From NCBI GenBank assembly GCA_024235315.1, contig JACKMP010000001.1:186001-250000 (forward strand): a DNA stretch of 64,000 bases, in the 5' to 3' direction. This document shows, piece after piece, positions 36,274 to 45,853 of this stretch. The position numbers and the translations under genes were made by a program. A model generated the notes under the pieces. The model did no database searches. It saw nothing but the letters and a program-made list of their open reading frames with translations, and was not told where the DNA came from. Every line of letters begins with the position of its first letter. The stretch's first letter is position 1. This DNA is from Chromatiaceae bacterium. Lineage in GTDB: Bacteria > Pseudomonadota > Gammaproteobacteria > Chromatiales > Chromatiaceae.

Positions 36274-36828
36274 ATGAAACAGCCCGCACGCATTGGAATC
36301 GTCACCGTTTCGGACCGCGCGAGTCGCGGCGAATACCAGGATCTGGGCGGCCCGGCGATCCGTGAATGGCTGGATTCGGCGCTCAGCAGCAGCTGGGAAC
36401 CGGTGGCCCGGATGGTGGCGGATGAACAGGAACAGGTCGAGGCGGTGTTGCGCGAACTGTGCGACGAATCGGGCTGCTGCCTGGTGGTGACCACCGGCGG
36501 AACCGGACCGGCGAAGCGTGACGTCACCCCGGAGGCCACCGAGGCGGTTTGTGACAAGATTCTCGACGGCTTCGGCGAGCTGATGCGCTCGGTCTCGCTG
36601 AAATTCGTCCCCACCGCGATCCTGTCGCGGCAGATCGCCGGCATCCGCGGCGAGTCACTGATCATCAACCTGCCGGGCAAACCCAGTGCGATCGCCGACT
36701 GCCTCAATGCGGTGTTTCCCGCGGTGCCCTACTGCATCGACCTGATCGACGGGCCCTACCTCGAGACCGACGAGACTGTGACCAAGGCATTTCGTCCCAA
36801 GGGCGCAGCACGCCCTCCTGCCGACTGA
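36274..36828 (+). CDS. mogA: Molybdopterin adenylyltransferase
   Basis: A MogA/MoaB-fold enzyme of 184 residues that adenylylates molybdopterin before metal insertion. Family motifs are IGIVTVSDRASRGEY, the TTGGTGPAKRDVTPEAT loop and NLPGKPSAIADCL. ATG 36274 gives the normal MogA start; the longer frame back to 36094 adds 60 low-quality residues. MogA rather than MoaB is chosen on length and the C-terminal extension. No other molybdenum cofactor gene is nearby. Confidence 0.93.
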   Translation: MKQPARIGIVTVSDRASRGEYQDLGGPAIREWLDSALSSSWEPVARMVADEQEQVEAVLRELCDESGCCLVVTTGGTGPAKRDVTPEATEAVCDKILDGFGELMRSVSLKFVPTAILSRQIAGIRGESLIINLPGKPSAIADCLNAVFPAVPYCIDLIDGPYLETDETVTKAFRPKGAARPPAD

Positions 36829-37032
36829 AGCCGCTGCCCGCAGACTGCCATCGCAACACCGCGAGCGGTGGGCCGCCCCCCAAGCCGCCCCATGGGCGCC
36901 TTTTGCATCGAACTCGCCACGCACGACTCAGCCAGCGAAGCCGGCACCGCGGCGTTGGGAAACGATTGTGGCTGGCAGGTGTTTCATGATCCGGGACGGC
37001 TGGCAGCCATGACGGTCGGCCCGGATTGCTCA

Positions 37033-38016
37033 TCAATCTCCCAATGCGGCCGGTGGTTCCGCCGGCACCGCTTTCTGTTGCTGGCGCAGGGCATCGAGTC
37101 TTGTCAGCACCGTCCTGGCGCGTTCGATTCGGGCAGCGATTTCCTCGTCACCCGGCGTCAGGGTCAGCGCCGCCTGCCAGGTCGCAACGGCCGCATCGAG
37201 CTGTTCTTCCAGGTACAGGTGATCGCCCAGTTTGACCAGCGCATCGACCTGCGGGCTGATGATGGCCAACGCCTTCTGCTGCAGACCTGAGACCTCGCGA
37301 TTGTCCGGCTGCAATTGCGCCACCTTCTCAAGGATATCCAGTGCACGCCGGTAGTCACTCGCATCAATCGCCGCCTTGGCCTGGACGAGCAATGCCTTGG
37401 CACGCTGGTGACGCTCCTTTTCCTCGCGCGCCCGACGGCGTTCAGCCGCGATGTCATCGCTTGCCCGCAACTGTGCGCTGACCCTGGCCAGGCGTTGATC
37501 GATGACGGCGGTGGTCGGAATTGCACTGGCCAGATCGATGCACCGCCGGGCGAGCGCCGTGGTATCTGCCGCGTGGAATTCGCCACACGCAGTCAGTTGC
37601 TCGATCTTCGAAGCCAGCACCTCCTTCCAATAGATGCGTCGTGACAGCACGACCAGATCGTCCGGCCGCGCCAGCGACAACTGTTCGAGCAGTTGGATCT
37701 TGGTATGTTGATTCTCGGCATCGCCCACCATGATGCGATCCTCGAGCAGGCGCTCAGCGCGCTGGCGCCGGGCAACCATCGACGCCCTTTCCTCGCCCAG
37801 CCGACGGTCCCCGGGAAACTGCCTGAAGGCCGCGTCGAGAACCTGCTGCGCCGCCGACCAGCGTCCCCGGGTCGCCAGATCGTTTGCCATCGTCATGGCC
37901 TCGCTGGCAGTCACCGGTGCTTCGATACGAGGTACCTCAGGCACCGATTCCCGCTCCAGCAAGGCGCAACCGCCAAGCAGGAGCATCGGCAATAGCGGCA
38001 AAGCCCGCACGTTCAT
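37033..38016 (-). CDS. TPR-like lipoprotein
   Basis: A 327-residue predicted lipoprotein starting at ATG 38016, which overlaps the stop of the cyclase gene (ATGA). MNVRALPLLPMLLLGGC has a lipobox. The rest is helical, with TPR-like units (ALDILEKVAQLQPDNREVSG, AVATWQAALTLTPGDEEIAA) and a coiled-coil stretch rich in Arg/Glu/Lys. The coupling suggests it acts with the cyclase, perhaps sensing the envelope. No family name is claimed. Confidence 0.85.
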   Translation of the reverse strand: MNVRALPLLPMLLLGGCALLERESVPEVPRIEAPVTASEAMTMANDLATRGRWSAAQQVLDAAFRQFPGDRRLGEERASMVARRQRAERLLEDRIMVGDAENQHTKIQLLEQLSLARPDDLVVLSRRIYWKEVLASKIEQLTACGEFHAADTTALARRCIDLASAIPTTAVIDQRLARVSAQLRASDDIAAERRRAREEKERHQRAKALLVQAKAAIDASDYRRALDILEKVAQLQPDNREVSGLQQKALAIISPQVDALVKLGDHLYLEEQLDAAVATWQAALTLTPGDEEIAARIERARTVLTRLDALRQQQKAVPAEPPAALGD

Positions 38017-39503
38017 CGACTCACCGTCGACAGTATGTGGTCGATCAGCCGGTCTGCGTTCACGTCGTGCGCCACCGCATCCACGTTCATCGCGCAGACC
38101 TCGACGTTTTCCGTGCGCCCGCGCAGTTGCGCCGCACCGAGGTCGGCATAGTGGCTGGCCGACCCTGGGTGGCCGGATGCCAGCATGGCCCCGGTCAGCA
38201 ACACGCCACCGGGCTCGGCCATGCCGCACAGACGGGCCGCGACATTCACGGTGTCGCCGACCACGGTGTACTGCATCCGCTCGGCGCTGCCCAGGTTGCC
38301 AGCCAGCATCGGACCGCAACTGATGCCCACGCGTAGCATCACGGTCGATTCGTTGAGGTTTTCGCGGGCCTGATTGATCCGCCGCGTAAGTGCCTGGATC
38401 AACATGCCGCAGGTCAGGGCGTGCAGTGCATGGTGCGGGTCATCGTTGGGCACACCGAATACGATCATGATGCAGTCACCGATGAACTTGTCGACCGTGC
38501 CGCCGCAGCTCTCGGCCGCCAGCGCGAAATAACCGAAATAGTCGTTCAGCAGGGCCACCACCTCGGCGGGCTGACGCGACTCCGACAACTGGGTGAAACC
38601 CACGATATCGCAGAACAGCACGCTGCCAACCACCGAACTGCCGCCCAGCGCGATGTTGGCGTCATCCGCCAGCACCTGCTGCGCCACCTGCGGCGAGACA
38701 TAGCGTGAAAGCGCGGCCTCGACCTGGTTGTGGCGCTGAACCCCGGCGGCCAGGTGTTGAAAGGTCTCCAGGACCTGACCGATCTCGTCCCGACGGCCCG
38801 CCAGCCGCGGCTGGCGGCCCGCGTTCAGGGCCTCTCCGGCACGGGCGAGGTGCTCGATCGGCCGCGAAAGACGGTGCGCCAGTACCGAGGCGAGCATCAC
38901 GCCCAGCGAGGTCAACAGGACCGCGGACACCACCAGGAAGCGCAGCGTATCGCGGATGTCCTGCTCCAGCGGTGAGCGATCGATGCTGACTGTCAGGTAG
39001 CCTGCCGTCACATCCTGGAATACCACCGGACTGACATAGGATACCGCCCTGTATTCACCATTTTCCCAGTCCCAGGAATAGGAAGGTGAACGACCGAAAT
39101 ATTCATCCGGCGAATCGGGCGGGCTGACGCCTGCTTCGACGAGCAAGGCACCATCAGCGGCGTAAAGCGCTGCCCCCAGGATCAGCGGACTCTGCACATG
39201 GCGCTGCAGCAGTATCTGCAGGGCCAGCGTATCCGCCGCCATCAGCGGTTCGCCGCTGATCCGTACCAGCTGCTCGACAATGACCCGACTGAAACGGTCG
39301 GCCTGTCCCCGGTATCCGGTCTCCTGTTGCTGGATCAGAAAAAATCCCAGTACACCCATGGTCGTCACAATCAGCGTGGCGATATTCAACGACCACTTGA
39401 GTCCGAGCGGTATGGACGAGTTCTCGTAGCGACGCCATGCGGCACGCAGCCAATTGCGATTCGCGCGTACCCCATATTGCGGTTCCTGCCTCATGCTCGT
39501 CAT
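38013..39503 (-). CDS. Class III adenylate/guanylate cyclase with HAMP domain
   Basis: A 496-residue membrane cyclase. A first helix (about residues 37-57) precedes a periplasmic sensor region, then a second helix near 190-210, a HAMP domain (HRLSRPIEHLARAGEALNAG), and a class III catalytic domain: FCDIVGFTQLSE (metal Asp), GGTVDKFIGDCIMIVFG and QYTVVGDTVNVAARL. The residues choosing ATP or GTP cannot be settled by eye. It starts divergently from znuA and overlaps the TPR lipoprotein gene, so the two form a coupled pair. Confidence 0.92.
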   Translation of the reverse strand: MTSMRQEPQYGVRANRNWLRAAWRRYENSSIPLGLKWSLNIATLIVTTMGVLGFFLIQQQETGYRGQADRFSRVIVEQLVRISGEPLMAADTLALQILLQRHVQSPLILGAALYAADGALLVEAGVSPPDSPDEYFGRSPSYSWDWENGEYRAVSYVSPVVFQDVTAGYLTVSIDRSPLEQDIRDTLRFLVVSAVLLTSLGVMLASVLAHRLSRPIEHLARAGEALNAGRQPRLAGRRDEIGQVLETFQHLAAGVQRHNQVEAALSRYVSPQVAQQVLADDANIALGGSSVVGSVLFCDIVGFTQLSESRQPAEVVALLNDYFGYFALAAESCGGTVDKFIGDCIMIVFGVPNDDPHHALHALTCGMLIQALTRRINQARENLNESTVMLRVGISCGPMLAGNLGSAERMQYTVVGDTVNVAARLCGMAEPGGVLLTGAMLASGHPGSASHYADLGAAQLRGRTENVEVCAMNVDAVAHDVNADRLIDHILSTVSR

Positions 39504-39632
39504 GTCATCGCCTTTGCCGACAGCCCGGACCGGGCAGCGGGCTGAGAATGCCGATCCCGCACACCTTAATTCGGACCACGGCGTTGCACCAGCCGATGAC
39601 CGTAACAGAGCGAGCGACGGCGCGCAGATGCA

Positions 39633-39649
39633 ATGTTATGCTATTACAT
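39633..39649 (+). promoter_or_regulatory. Zur box upstream of znuA
   Basis: ATGTTATGCTATTACAT is a near-palindrome (arms ATGTxAT/ATxACAT) like the gammaproteobacterial Zur operator. It lies 22 bases before the GTG of znuA, and the operon encodes Zur itself, so zinc-dependent self-control is expected. It also argues against a coding start at 39633. Confidence 0.75.
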
Positions 39650-39671
39650 CCGATTTCCGACTGGACCCACC

Positions 39672-40613
39672 GTGCCTGTGAGACTGGCCACCCTTGTTGC
39701 CGCTGCCGCGATCGTTCTCAGCAGCCATGTTGCGGACGCCCGCACCGGCGGTGCACCGCGTGTGGTCGCCAGCATTTCCCCGCTGCATTCGCTGGTGTCT
39801 GCGGTGATGCTCGGCGTCGAGTCCCCGCTGCTGCTGTTGCACGGCGGTACATCGCCACACACCTTCAGCCTGCGTCCATCCGACGCCCGCGCGCTGGACG
39901 GCGCCGACGTGCTGTTCTGGATCGGGCCAACCCTCGAACAGCCACTGCAGCGCATCCTGCCGAATCTGCGTGTGACCCGATCGGTCGCGATGCTCGATGC
40001 CGCCGGCATGGAACTGCTGCCGGCACGCGAACTCGGCGACAGCGACGATGCGCATCACGATCATGCGGCACCGTACGGAGGAGCAACTGCGTTCGCCGAT
40101 CCCCACCTGTGGCTGTCCCCGGGCAATGCCATCGCCATGAGCGAGGAGATCGCCCGCGTGCTGTCACAGGTCGATCCGGCGAACGCCGAACGCTACGATG
40201 TGAATGCGGCGCAACTGGTGCAGCGACTGATGACACTCGACAAGGATCTGCGTGACAAGTTCAGCGACGCCACCGCGCCCTATGCGGTATTCCATGATGC
40301 CTACCAGTACCTTGAACAGCGTTACGGCCTGCACGCCACCGGTACGGTGACCACACACGCCGAGCGCAGCCCCGGCGCTGCTCATCTGCACGCTCTGCGC
40401 GCCAGCCTGGCCAGCGGCCGGGTCCGCTGCCTGTTCTCCGAGCCACAGTTCCAGCCGCGGATGGTCGCAGCGCTGAGTGAGGGCCTGCCGATCCGCCACG
40501 CCATCCTCGACCCGCTGGGCAGCGACATCCCTCCGGGGCCGGACGCGTATTTTCTGTTGATGCGCTCGATCGCTGACACCCTTAGCGACTGCCTCCGGGA
40601 TGACCCGCAATGA
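39672..40613 (+). CDS. znuA: Zinc ABC transporter substrate-binding protein
   Basis: A periplasmic zinc receptor of 313 residues from GTG 39672 (GTG 39678 is also possible). The signal peptide RLATLVAAAAIVLSSHVADA is followed by VVASISPLHSLVSAVM, GGTSPHTFSLRPSDARAL (metal His), the short His/Asp loop DDAHHDHAA, FADPHLWLSPGNA (metal His) and FHDAYQYLEQRYGL. A frame reaching back to 39633 would run through the Zur box, so it is rejected. It overlaps zur by four bases. Confidence 0.93.
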   Translation: MPVRLATLVAAAAIVLSSHVADARTGGAPRVVASISPLHSLVSAVMLGVESPLLLLHGGTSPHTFSLRPSDARALDGADVLFWIGPTLEQPLQRILPNLRVTRSVAMLDAAGMELLPARELGDSDDAHHDHAAPYGGATAFADPHLWLSPGNAIAMSEEIARVLSQVDPANAERYDVNAAQLVQRLMTLDKDLRDKFSDATAPYAVFHDAYQYLEQRYGLHATGTVTTHAERSPGAAHLHALRASLASGRVRCLFSEPQFQPRMVAALSEGLPIRHAILDPLGSDIPPGPDAYFLLMRSIADTLSDCLRDDPQ

Positions 40614-41107
40614 GTGCCGGACGCAACCCCTTTCCGAGCGTACGCCACGACCACCGCGCCTGTGTCGACCACGCGCTGCACGATGCGGAGACGCTGTGCG
40701 CGGCGCAGGGCCTGCGCCTGACCCCCATCCGGCGCCGCGTCCTCGAACTGATCTGGCAGGGTCACAAGCCGCGCGGTGCCTACGAAATTCTCGAACAACT
40801 GGCGGCAGAAGGGCACAAGCCGTCGCCGCCGACGGTCTACCGTGCACTGGATTTCCTCGTCGAGCACCGGCTGGTCCACCGGGTGAATTCGCGCAATGCC
40901 TTTGTCGGCTGTGTCCACCCCGGTGACCCGCATGCGGCGCAGATCTTCATCTGTGACCGTTGCGGCGTGGCGGTGGAGCAGTCGGATGGCACGCTGCAGA
41001 GGCGCATCCTTCGTAACGCGCAGGGCATGCATTTCCTGGTTCGCGAACAGACGGTCGAAATCACCGGGATCTGCCCGCGCTGCGCAGAGCACCAACATGA
41101 AGCCTGA
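40610..41107 (+). CDS. zur: Zinc uptake regulator, Fur family
   Basis: A 165-residue Fur-family repressor. The winged helix (LTPIRRRVLELIWQGHKPRG, then SPPTVYRALDFLVEHRLVHR) is followed by the dimer domain with the structural zinc Cys pairs ICDRCGVAVE and ICPRCAEHQHEA. Context inside the znu operon and the Zur box support Zur over Fur. It overlaps both neighbours, so translation is coupled throughout. Confidence 0.94.
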   Translation: MSAGRNPFPSVRHDHRACVDHALHDAETLCAAQGLRLTPIRRRVLELIWQGHKPRGAYEILEQLAAEGHKPSPPTVYRALDFLVEHRLVHRVNSRNAFVGCVHPGDPHAAQIFICDRCGVAVEQSDGTLQRRILRNAQGMHFLVREQTVEITGICPRCAEHQHEA

Positions 41108-41858
41108 TCAGCTGCTGGTAGGCCGGAAACTCGGCGTCACGGTCGGCGGCCGACAGCTGCTACGCAATATCGACCTGCAACTGAATCGGCGGCAGATCCT
41201 GACGATTATCGGTCCCAATGGTGCGGGCAAGACCACGCTGGTGCGTCTGGCCCTGGGACTGCTCCAACCGACCGAGGGAACAGTGACGCGTGCGTCCGGA
41301 CTGAAGGTCGGCTACATGCCGCAACGGCTCAATCTGCCCGAAAACATGCCTCTGACGGTGCGCCGCTTCATGATGCTGACCAGCCCGGACCCGGTACGTC
41401 TCGAGGCTGATGCGCGCGAGGTCGGGGTGGCGCACCTGCTGCAGCGCCCGATGCAGGGGCTGTCGGGTGGTGAGACCCAGCGTGTACTGCTGGCGCGCGC
41501 GCTGCTCGGCGAACCCGATCTTCTGGTCCTCGATGAGCCGGTGCAGGGCATCGACGTCAACGGCCAATCCGAGCTGTACCGACTGATCGTGCGCCTGCGC
41601 GACCAGCGCGGCTGCGCGGTGATGATGGTGTCGCACGACCTGCACCTGGTGATGGCCGCGACTGACGAGGTCCTGTGCATCAATCAGCATCTGTGCTGTT
41701 CCGGGCACCCCGACGCAGTGAGCCAACACCCGGCCTATCTCGACCTGTTCGGTGCCATTGATGCCAAGACACTGGCGGTGTACACCCACCACCACGACCA
41801 CAAGCACAACCTGCACGGCGACGTGGTGGGCAACGACGGAGGCCATCACCATGGATGA
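41097..41858 (+). CDS. znuC: Zinc ABC transporter ATP-binding protein
   Basis: A 253-residue ATPase from ATG 41097. Walker A IIGPNGAGKTTLVRLALG, signature GLSGGETQRVLLARALL, Walker B LLVLDEPVQGID and the switch His in MVSHDLHLVM are all present. The C-terminus is His-rich (VYTHHHDHKHN, GGHHHG), as in ZnuC proteins, and may bind zinc. It overlaps zur by 11 bases and znuB by eight. Confidence 0.96.
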   Translation: MKPDQLLVGRKLGVTVGGRQLLRNIDLQLNRRQILTIIGPNGAGKTTLVRLALGLLQPTEGTVTRASGLKVGYMPQRLNLPENMPLTVRRFMMLTSPDPVRLEADAREVGVAHLLQRPMQGLSGGETQRVLLARALLGEPDLLVLDEPVQGIDVNGQSELYRLIVRLRDQRGCAVMMVSHDLHLVMAATDEVLCINQHLCCSGHPDAVSQHPAYLDLFGAIDAKTLAVYTHHHDHKHNLHGDVVGNDGGHHHG

Positions 41859-42633
41859 CTTCCTGCTGCGCGCGCTGGCGGCCGGGCTTGGCCTGACCCT
41901 GATCAGTGGCCCGCTCGGTGTGTTCGTGGTGTGGCTGCGCATGGCGTATTTCGGCGACACCCTCGCCCACTCGGCGCTGCTCGGGATCGCCCTCGGCCTG
42001 CTGCTGGAGGTGGACCTGCAGCTCAGTGTGCTGGTACTTGCGGTGTTGATCGCGGTTGCCCTGCTCGGGCTTCAGCGCCGCAGCGGCCTGGCCACCGACA
42101 CCCTGCTCGGCATTCTCGCGCACGGGGCGTTGGCGATCGGCCTGGTTGCGATCAGCTTTCGTGACGACGTGCGCGTCGATCTGCTCGCCTACCTGTTTGG
42201 CGATATCCTGGCCGTTGGCACCCGCGACGTCCTGTGGATCTGGGGTGGCGCCCTGCTCAGCCTGTCTGCGCTGATGCGCATCTGGCGCCCGCTGCTCAAC
42301 CTCAGCGTGCACGCCGAACTGGCCGCGGTCGACGGGGTGCGGGTGGCACGTATCAAGCTGGCCTTCATGTTGCTGGTCGCACTGGTGATTGCAGTGGCGA
42401 TGAAGCTGGTCGGCGTGCTGCTGATCACTGCGCTGCTGATCATCCCGGCTGCTGCCGCGCAGCGTTTCAGCCGCAGTCCCGAACAGATGGCACTGTTCGC
42501 CACCCTGATCGGTGCCGCCGCTGTGGTGGCCGGGCTGCTGGCCTCGCTGTGGCTCGATACTCCCGCCGGACCGTCTATCGTCACCGCCGCGACACTGCTG
42601 TTCCTGCTTGGCCAGCTGCACCGCCGCCATTGA
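41851..42633 (+). CDS. znuB: Zinc ABC transporter permease
   Basis: A 260-residue integral membrane permease with about eight to nine helices, from ATG 41851. MDDFLLRALAAGLGLTLISG and MAYFGDTLAHSALLGIALG are typical of the ZnuB/ABC-3 family; KLVGVLLITALLIIPAAAAQ marks the conserved late helix. It is the last gene of the operon. Longer upstream frames lie inside znuC. Confidence 0.95.
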   Translation: MDDFLLRALAAGLGLTLISGPLGVFVVWLRMAYFGDTLAHSALLGIALGLLLEVDLQLSVLVLAVLIAVALLGLQRRSGLATDTLLGILAHGALAIGLVAISFRDDVRVDLLAYLFGDILAVGTRDVLWIWGGALLSLSALMRIWRPLLNLSVHAELAAVDGVRVARIKLAFMLLVALVIAVAMKLVGVLLITALLIIPAAAAQRFSRSPEQMALFATLIGAAAVVAGLLASLWLDTPAGPSIVTAATLLFLLGQLHRRH

Positions 42634-42770
42634 CCCCGGTCGCAGCCACATTCAGCCTGGGTTCAGCCACCGCCAGCCAAGCTCTGCCAATACCAGCGAA
42701 GGTGTCGTTGTCGGGGTAAACTCGGCACAAGGCAGACGGTCATCACCGCTGATGCCGCAGGGATAGAACC

Positions 42771-43031
42771 ATGAAACCGACATTGCTGATTCTCCTCGCC
42801 GCGGTCGTCATGAGCACCTCCACGCTGGCCCAGCCGGATCGCCGGAAATCGCTGGACCAGGCGGTCTCGGAAGCCCGCGAACGCTACGACGGCCGCGTGC
42901 TCTCCGCCGAGACTGACCGGCGCGGTGACCGCGAGTCATACAACATTCGTATCCTGACCAAGGACGGGCGGGTGAAACGCCTGCGTGTGGATCCTGATTC
43001 GGGACGCGACGAGCGTCGTCCACAGCGCTAG
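42771..43031 (+). CDS. PepSY-domain exported protein
   Basis: An 86-residue protein with a signal peptide (MKPTLLILLAAVVMSTSTLA) and one PepSY unit (SLDQAVSEARERYDGRVLSA, then SYNIRILTKDGRVKRLRVDP). It lies 15 bases before a response-regulator gene, a common arrangement in which the PepSY protein may modulate the sensor kinase in the periplasm. The role is inferred from family and position. Confidence 0.87.
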   Translation: MKPTLLILLAAVVMSTSTLAQPDRRKSLDQAVSEARERYDGRVLSAETDRRGDRESYNIRILTKDGRVKRLRVDPDSGRDERRPQR

Positions 43032-43046
43032 CCCGGGGTCGATGCA

Positions 43047-43726
<680 letters not shown>

Positions 43727-43730
<4 letters not shown>

Positions 43731-45052
43731 GCCGCTCGATCACCCATCGTCTGCTGATCAGCAATCTGCTGATCCTGGTCGCGTTCCTCGGCCTGGCCGG
43801 CGCGGCGCTCGACCGTGCATTCCGCAACAGTGCCGAGACCGCGGTCCGCGAGCAGCTGCAGGCGCACGTCTACACCCTTCTGACCGCTGCCCAGGAAGAC
43901 GAGCGCGGGCACATGCGCCTGCCGTCATCGCTGGCGGCGCCGGGTTTCAACCAGCCTGACTCCGGCCTGTATGCCGAAATCCGCGGCGACAGCGGGACCT
44001 ACCACTGGCGGTCCGGTTCCATGCTCGGACGCCCCGCGCCGCTGGTCGAGGACGCCAGACCCGGGGAGATCCGTTTTCACATCACCACCGAACTCGCGAT
44101 ATTCACCCAGGGGGTCGCGTGGGAGGACAACCGCGGCGAAGCGATCGACTACGCGCTCTCGGTGGCCATCACCCGGGGCGCCCTGGATGCCGAGCTGGCG
44201 AGCTTCCGCGGCACACTGTGGCGCTGGCTGGGCGGGGTGGCGTTGCTGCTGCTGGTCGCACAGGTCCTCGCCGCACGCTGGGGGCTGGCGCCACTGCACG
44301 ACATGAGTGCCGCCGTGCAGCGCATCGAGGCAGGTGAGGCAACAATGGTGGAGGGCCCGGTCGCCCGCGAACTTGATGGCCTGAGCAACAACCTCAACTC
44401 GCTGATCGAGCAGAACCGAAGGCGTCAGGAGCGCGTTCGCAACAGCCTCGCCGATCTCGCGCACAGCATGAAGACACCGCTGGCGGTGCTGCGTGGTACG
44501 GCCGAACAAAACACCGACCCTGCGCTGTGCAGCCTGATCAGCGAACAGACCACCCGCATCGACGAGATCGTCAGCTACCAGCGTCAAAGGGCCGCAGTGG
44601 CTGGTGCCAGCAGCGTGACCCGCCCGATCCTGCTCGCCCCCATCCTGCGGCGCCTGTGTGCCAGCCTGGACAAGGTGCATCGCGACCGTGCGGTGCAATG
44701 CAGCCTTCGGGTCCCACCCGATCTGCAGATTCGCGCCGACGAGGGCGACCTTTTCGAACTGCTCGGCAACCTGCTGGAAAACGCCTACAAACATTGCCGC
44801 ACGCGGGTCTCGGTCAGCGCGACCCTGGCCGACGACCGGCTGCACCTGGATGTCGAGGACGATGGCGAGGGTTTCCGCAACTCGGACATCAGCCGCCTGC
44901 TGCAGCGTGGCGAGCGAGCCGACCAGCGGCACCCTGGGGAAGGCATCGGTCTCGCCGTGGTCAGCGAGATCGTGCGGCAGTACAGAGGCGAGTTGCAGAT
45001 CCTGTCGGCAGACCCCGGTGGCGCGAGGGTCCGCATCACCCTACCCGGATAA
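43727..45052 (+). CDS. PhoQ-like sensor histidine kinase
   Basis: A 441-residue membrane kinase with helices near residues 12-30 and 160-180 around a periplasmic sensor, a HAMP-like link, the phospho-acceptor LADLAHSMKTPLAVLRG (His near 246), the N box LLGNLLENAYKHC, and G boxes DVEDDGEGF and GEGIGLAVVSEIV. It starts GTG at 43727 inside the regulator stop. It forms a coupled two-component pair with the gene before it. Confidence 0.93.
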
Positions 45053-45146
45053 AACGCGCATCCGCGCCGCGATCCACGGGCAGCGGCTCAAGTTCGGCCA
45101 GCCGTCGCCGCTAGTGATCAAACCCCGGGAGAGGACTGCGAGCCCA

Positions 45147-45680
45147 ATGCCCAACCAGAAGAAAGGCCCACCTGCCGAAGAGCCGATGATCTGCTTCGGC
45201 GGCGAATGGATACCCGCTCACGACGTGTGGAAGAAGATGGAGACCACCACCGTCGTCGTGGACGCTATCGCGCGCTTCAACGAACATTTCCCGCATCTGG
45301 CCAGCGCCGACACTCGCAATGTGGTCCCGCTGGTGCGCCAGCGCTTGAAAGACGTCACCTTGCGGATGCCGCCGCGCAAGAGCGAACTGCCCGACCTCAG
45401 CGGTGTTGCCACCGAACTGCTGCGTGCGATGCCGGTGGAAGACGTCATCGATACGCTGAATGACAAACACGGTCTGACGCTGAGCCTCGGCCAGCTGATC
45501 CAGCTGGTTGGCGAAAAGGCCTATATCGAGGCACTGCGGCACGAGGCCGCGGAGCTGGAGATGAACCGTATTTCGGCCGAGCAGACCGCACAGCTGTGGA
45601 ACGATGCCGGCCGCCCAGCACCCGGCGGCGGCCTGTGGAGCAGCAAGAAGATCGCCGCGCTTCTGGCAATGGAACCCTAG
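45147..45680 (+). CDS. Conserved-looking protein of unknown function
   Basis: A soluble 177-residue protein from ATG 45147; the longer frame back to 44658 lies inside the kinase gene. It is mostly helical, with EEPMICFGGEWIPAHDVWKK near the start and a Pro/Gly-rich end (GRPAPGGGLWSSKKIAALLA). No membrane segment, signal peptide or known motif is seen. It lies 94 bases after the kinase gene, perhaps in a separate unit. I do not recognise a family. Confidence 0.7.
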   Translation: MPNQKKGPPAEEPMICFGGEWIPAHDVWKKMETTTVVVDAIARFNEHFPHLASADTRNVVPLVRQRLKDVTLRMPPRKSELPDLSGVATELLRAMPVEDVIDTLNDKHGLTLSLGQLIQLVGEKAYIEALRHEAAELEMNRISAEQTAQLWNDAGRPAPGGGLWSSKKIAALLAMEP

Positions 45681-45853
45681 ACAGCTTCCCTTCCGCACCC
45701 CGCTATCCGGCGTTGTCGGCCATGCGGTGATTCGCCCCCGAAAGACGCAGGATATCGTCCCGGACCGGCCGTACGGGGTGATTGCGCTTGATCGCGATTT
45801 GCCGCGCTCACTATACTCGCCCGCTCCCAGCAATGATCTTATCGGGTTGCATC

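Noticed and set aside
39633..39671. Upstream ATG start for znuA
   Set aside because: The ATG lies in the Zur box; the signal peptide starts properly at GTG 39672 or 39678.
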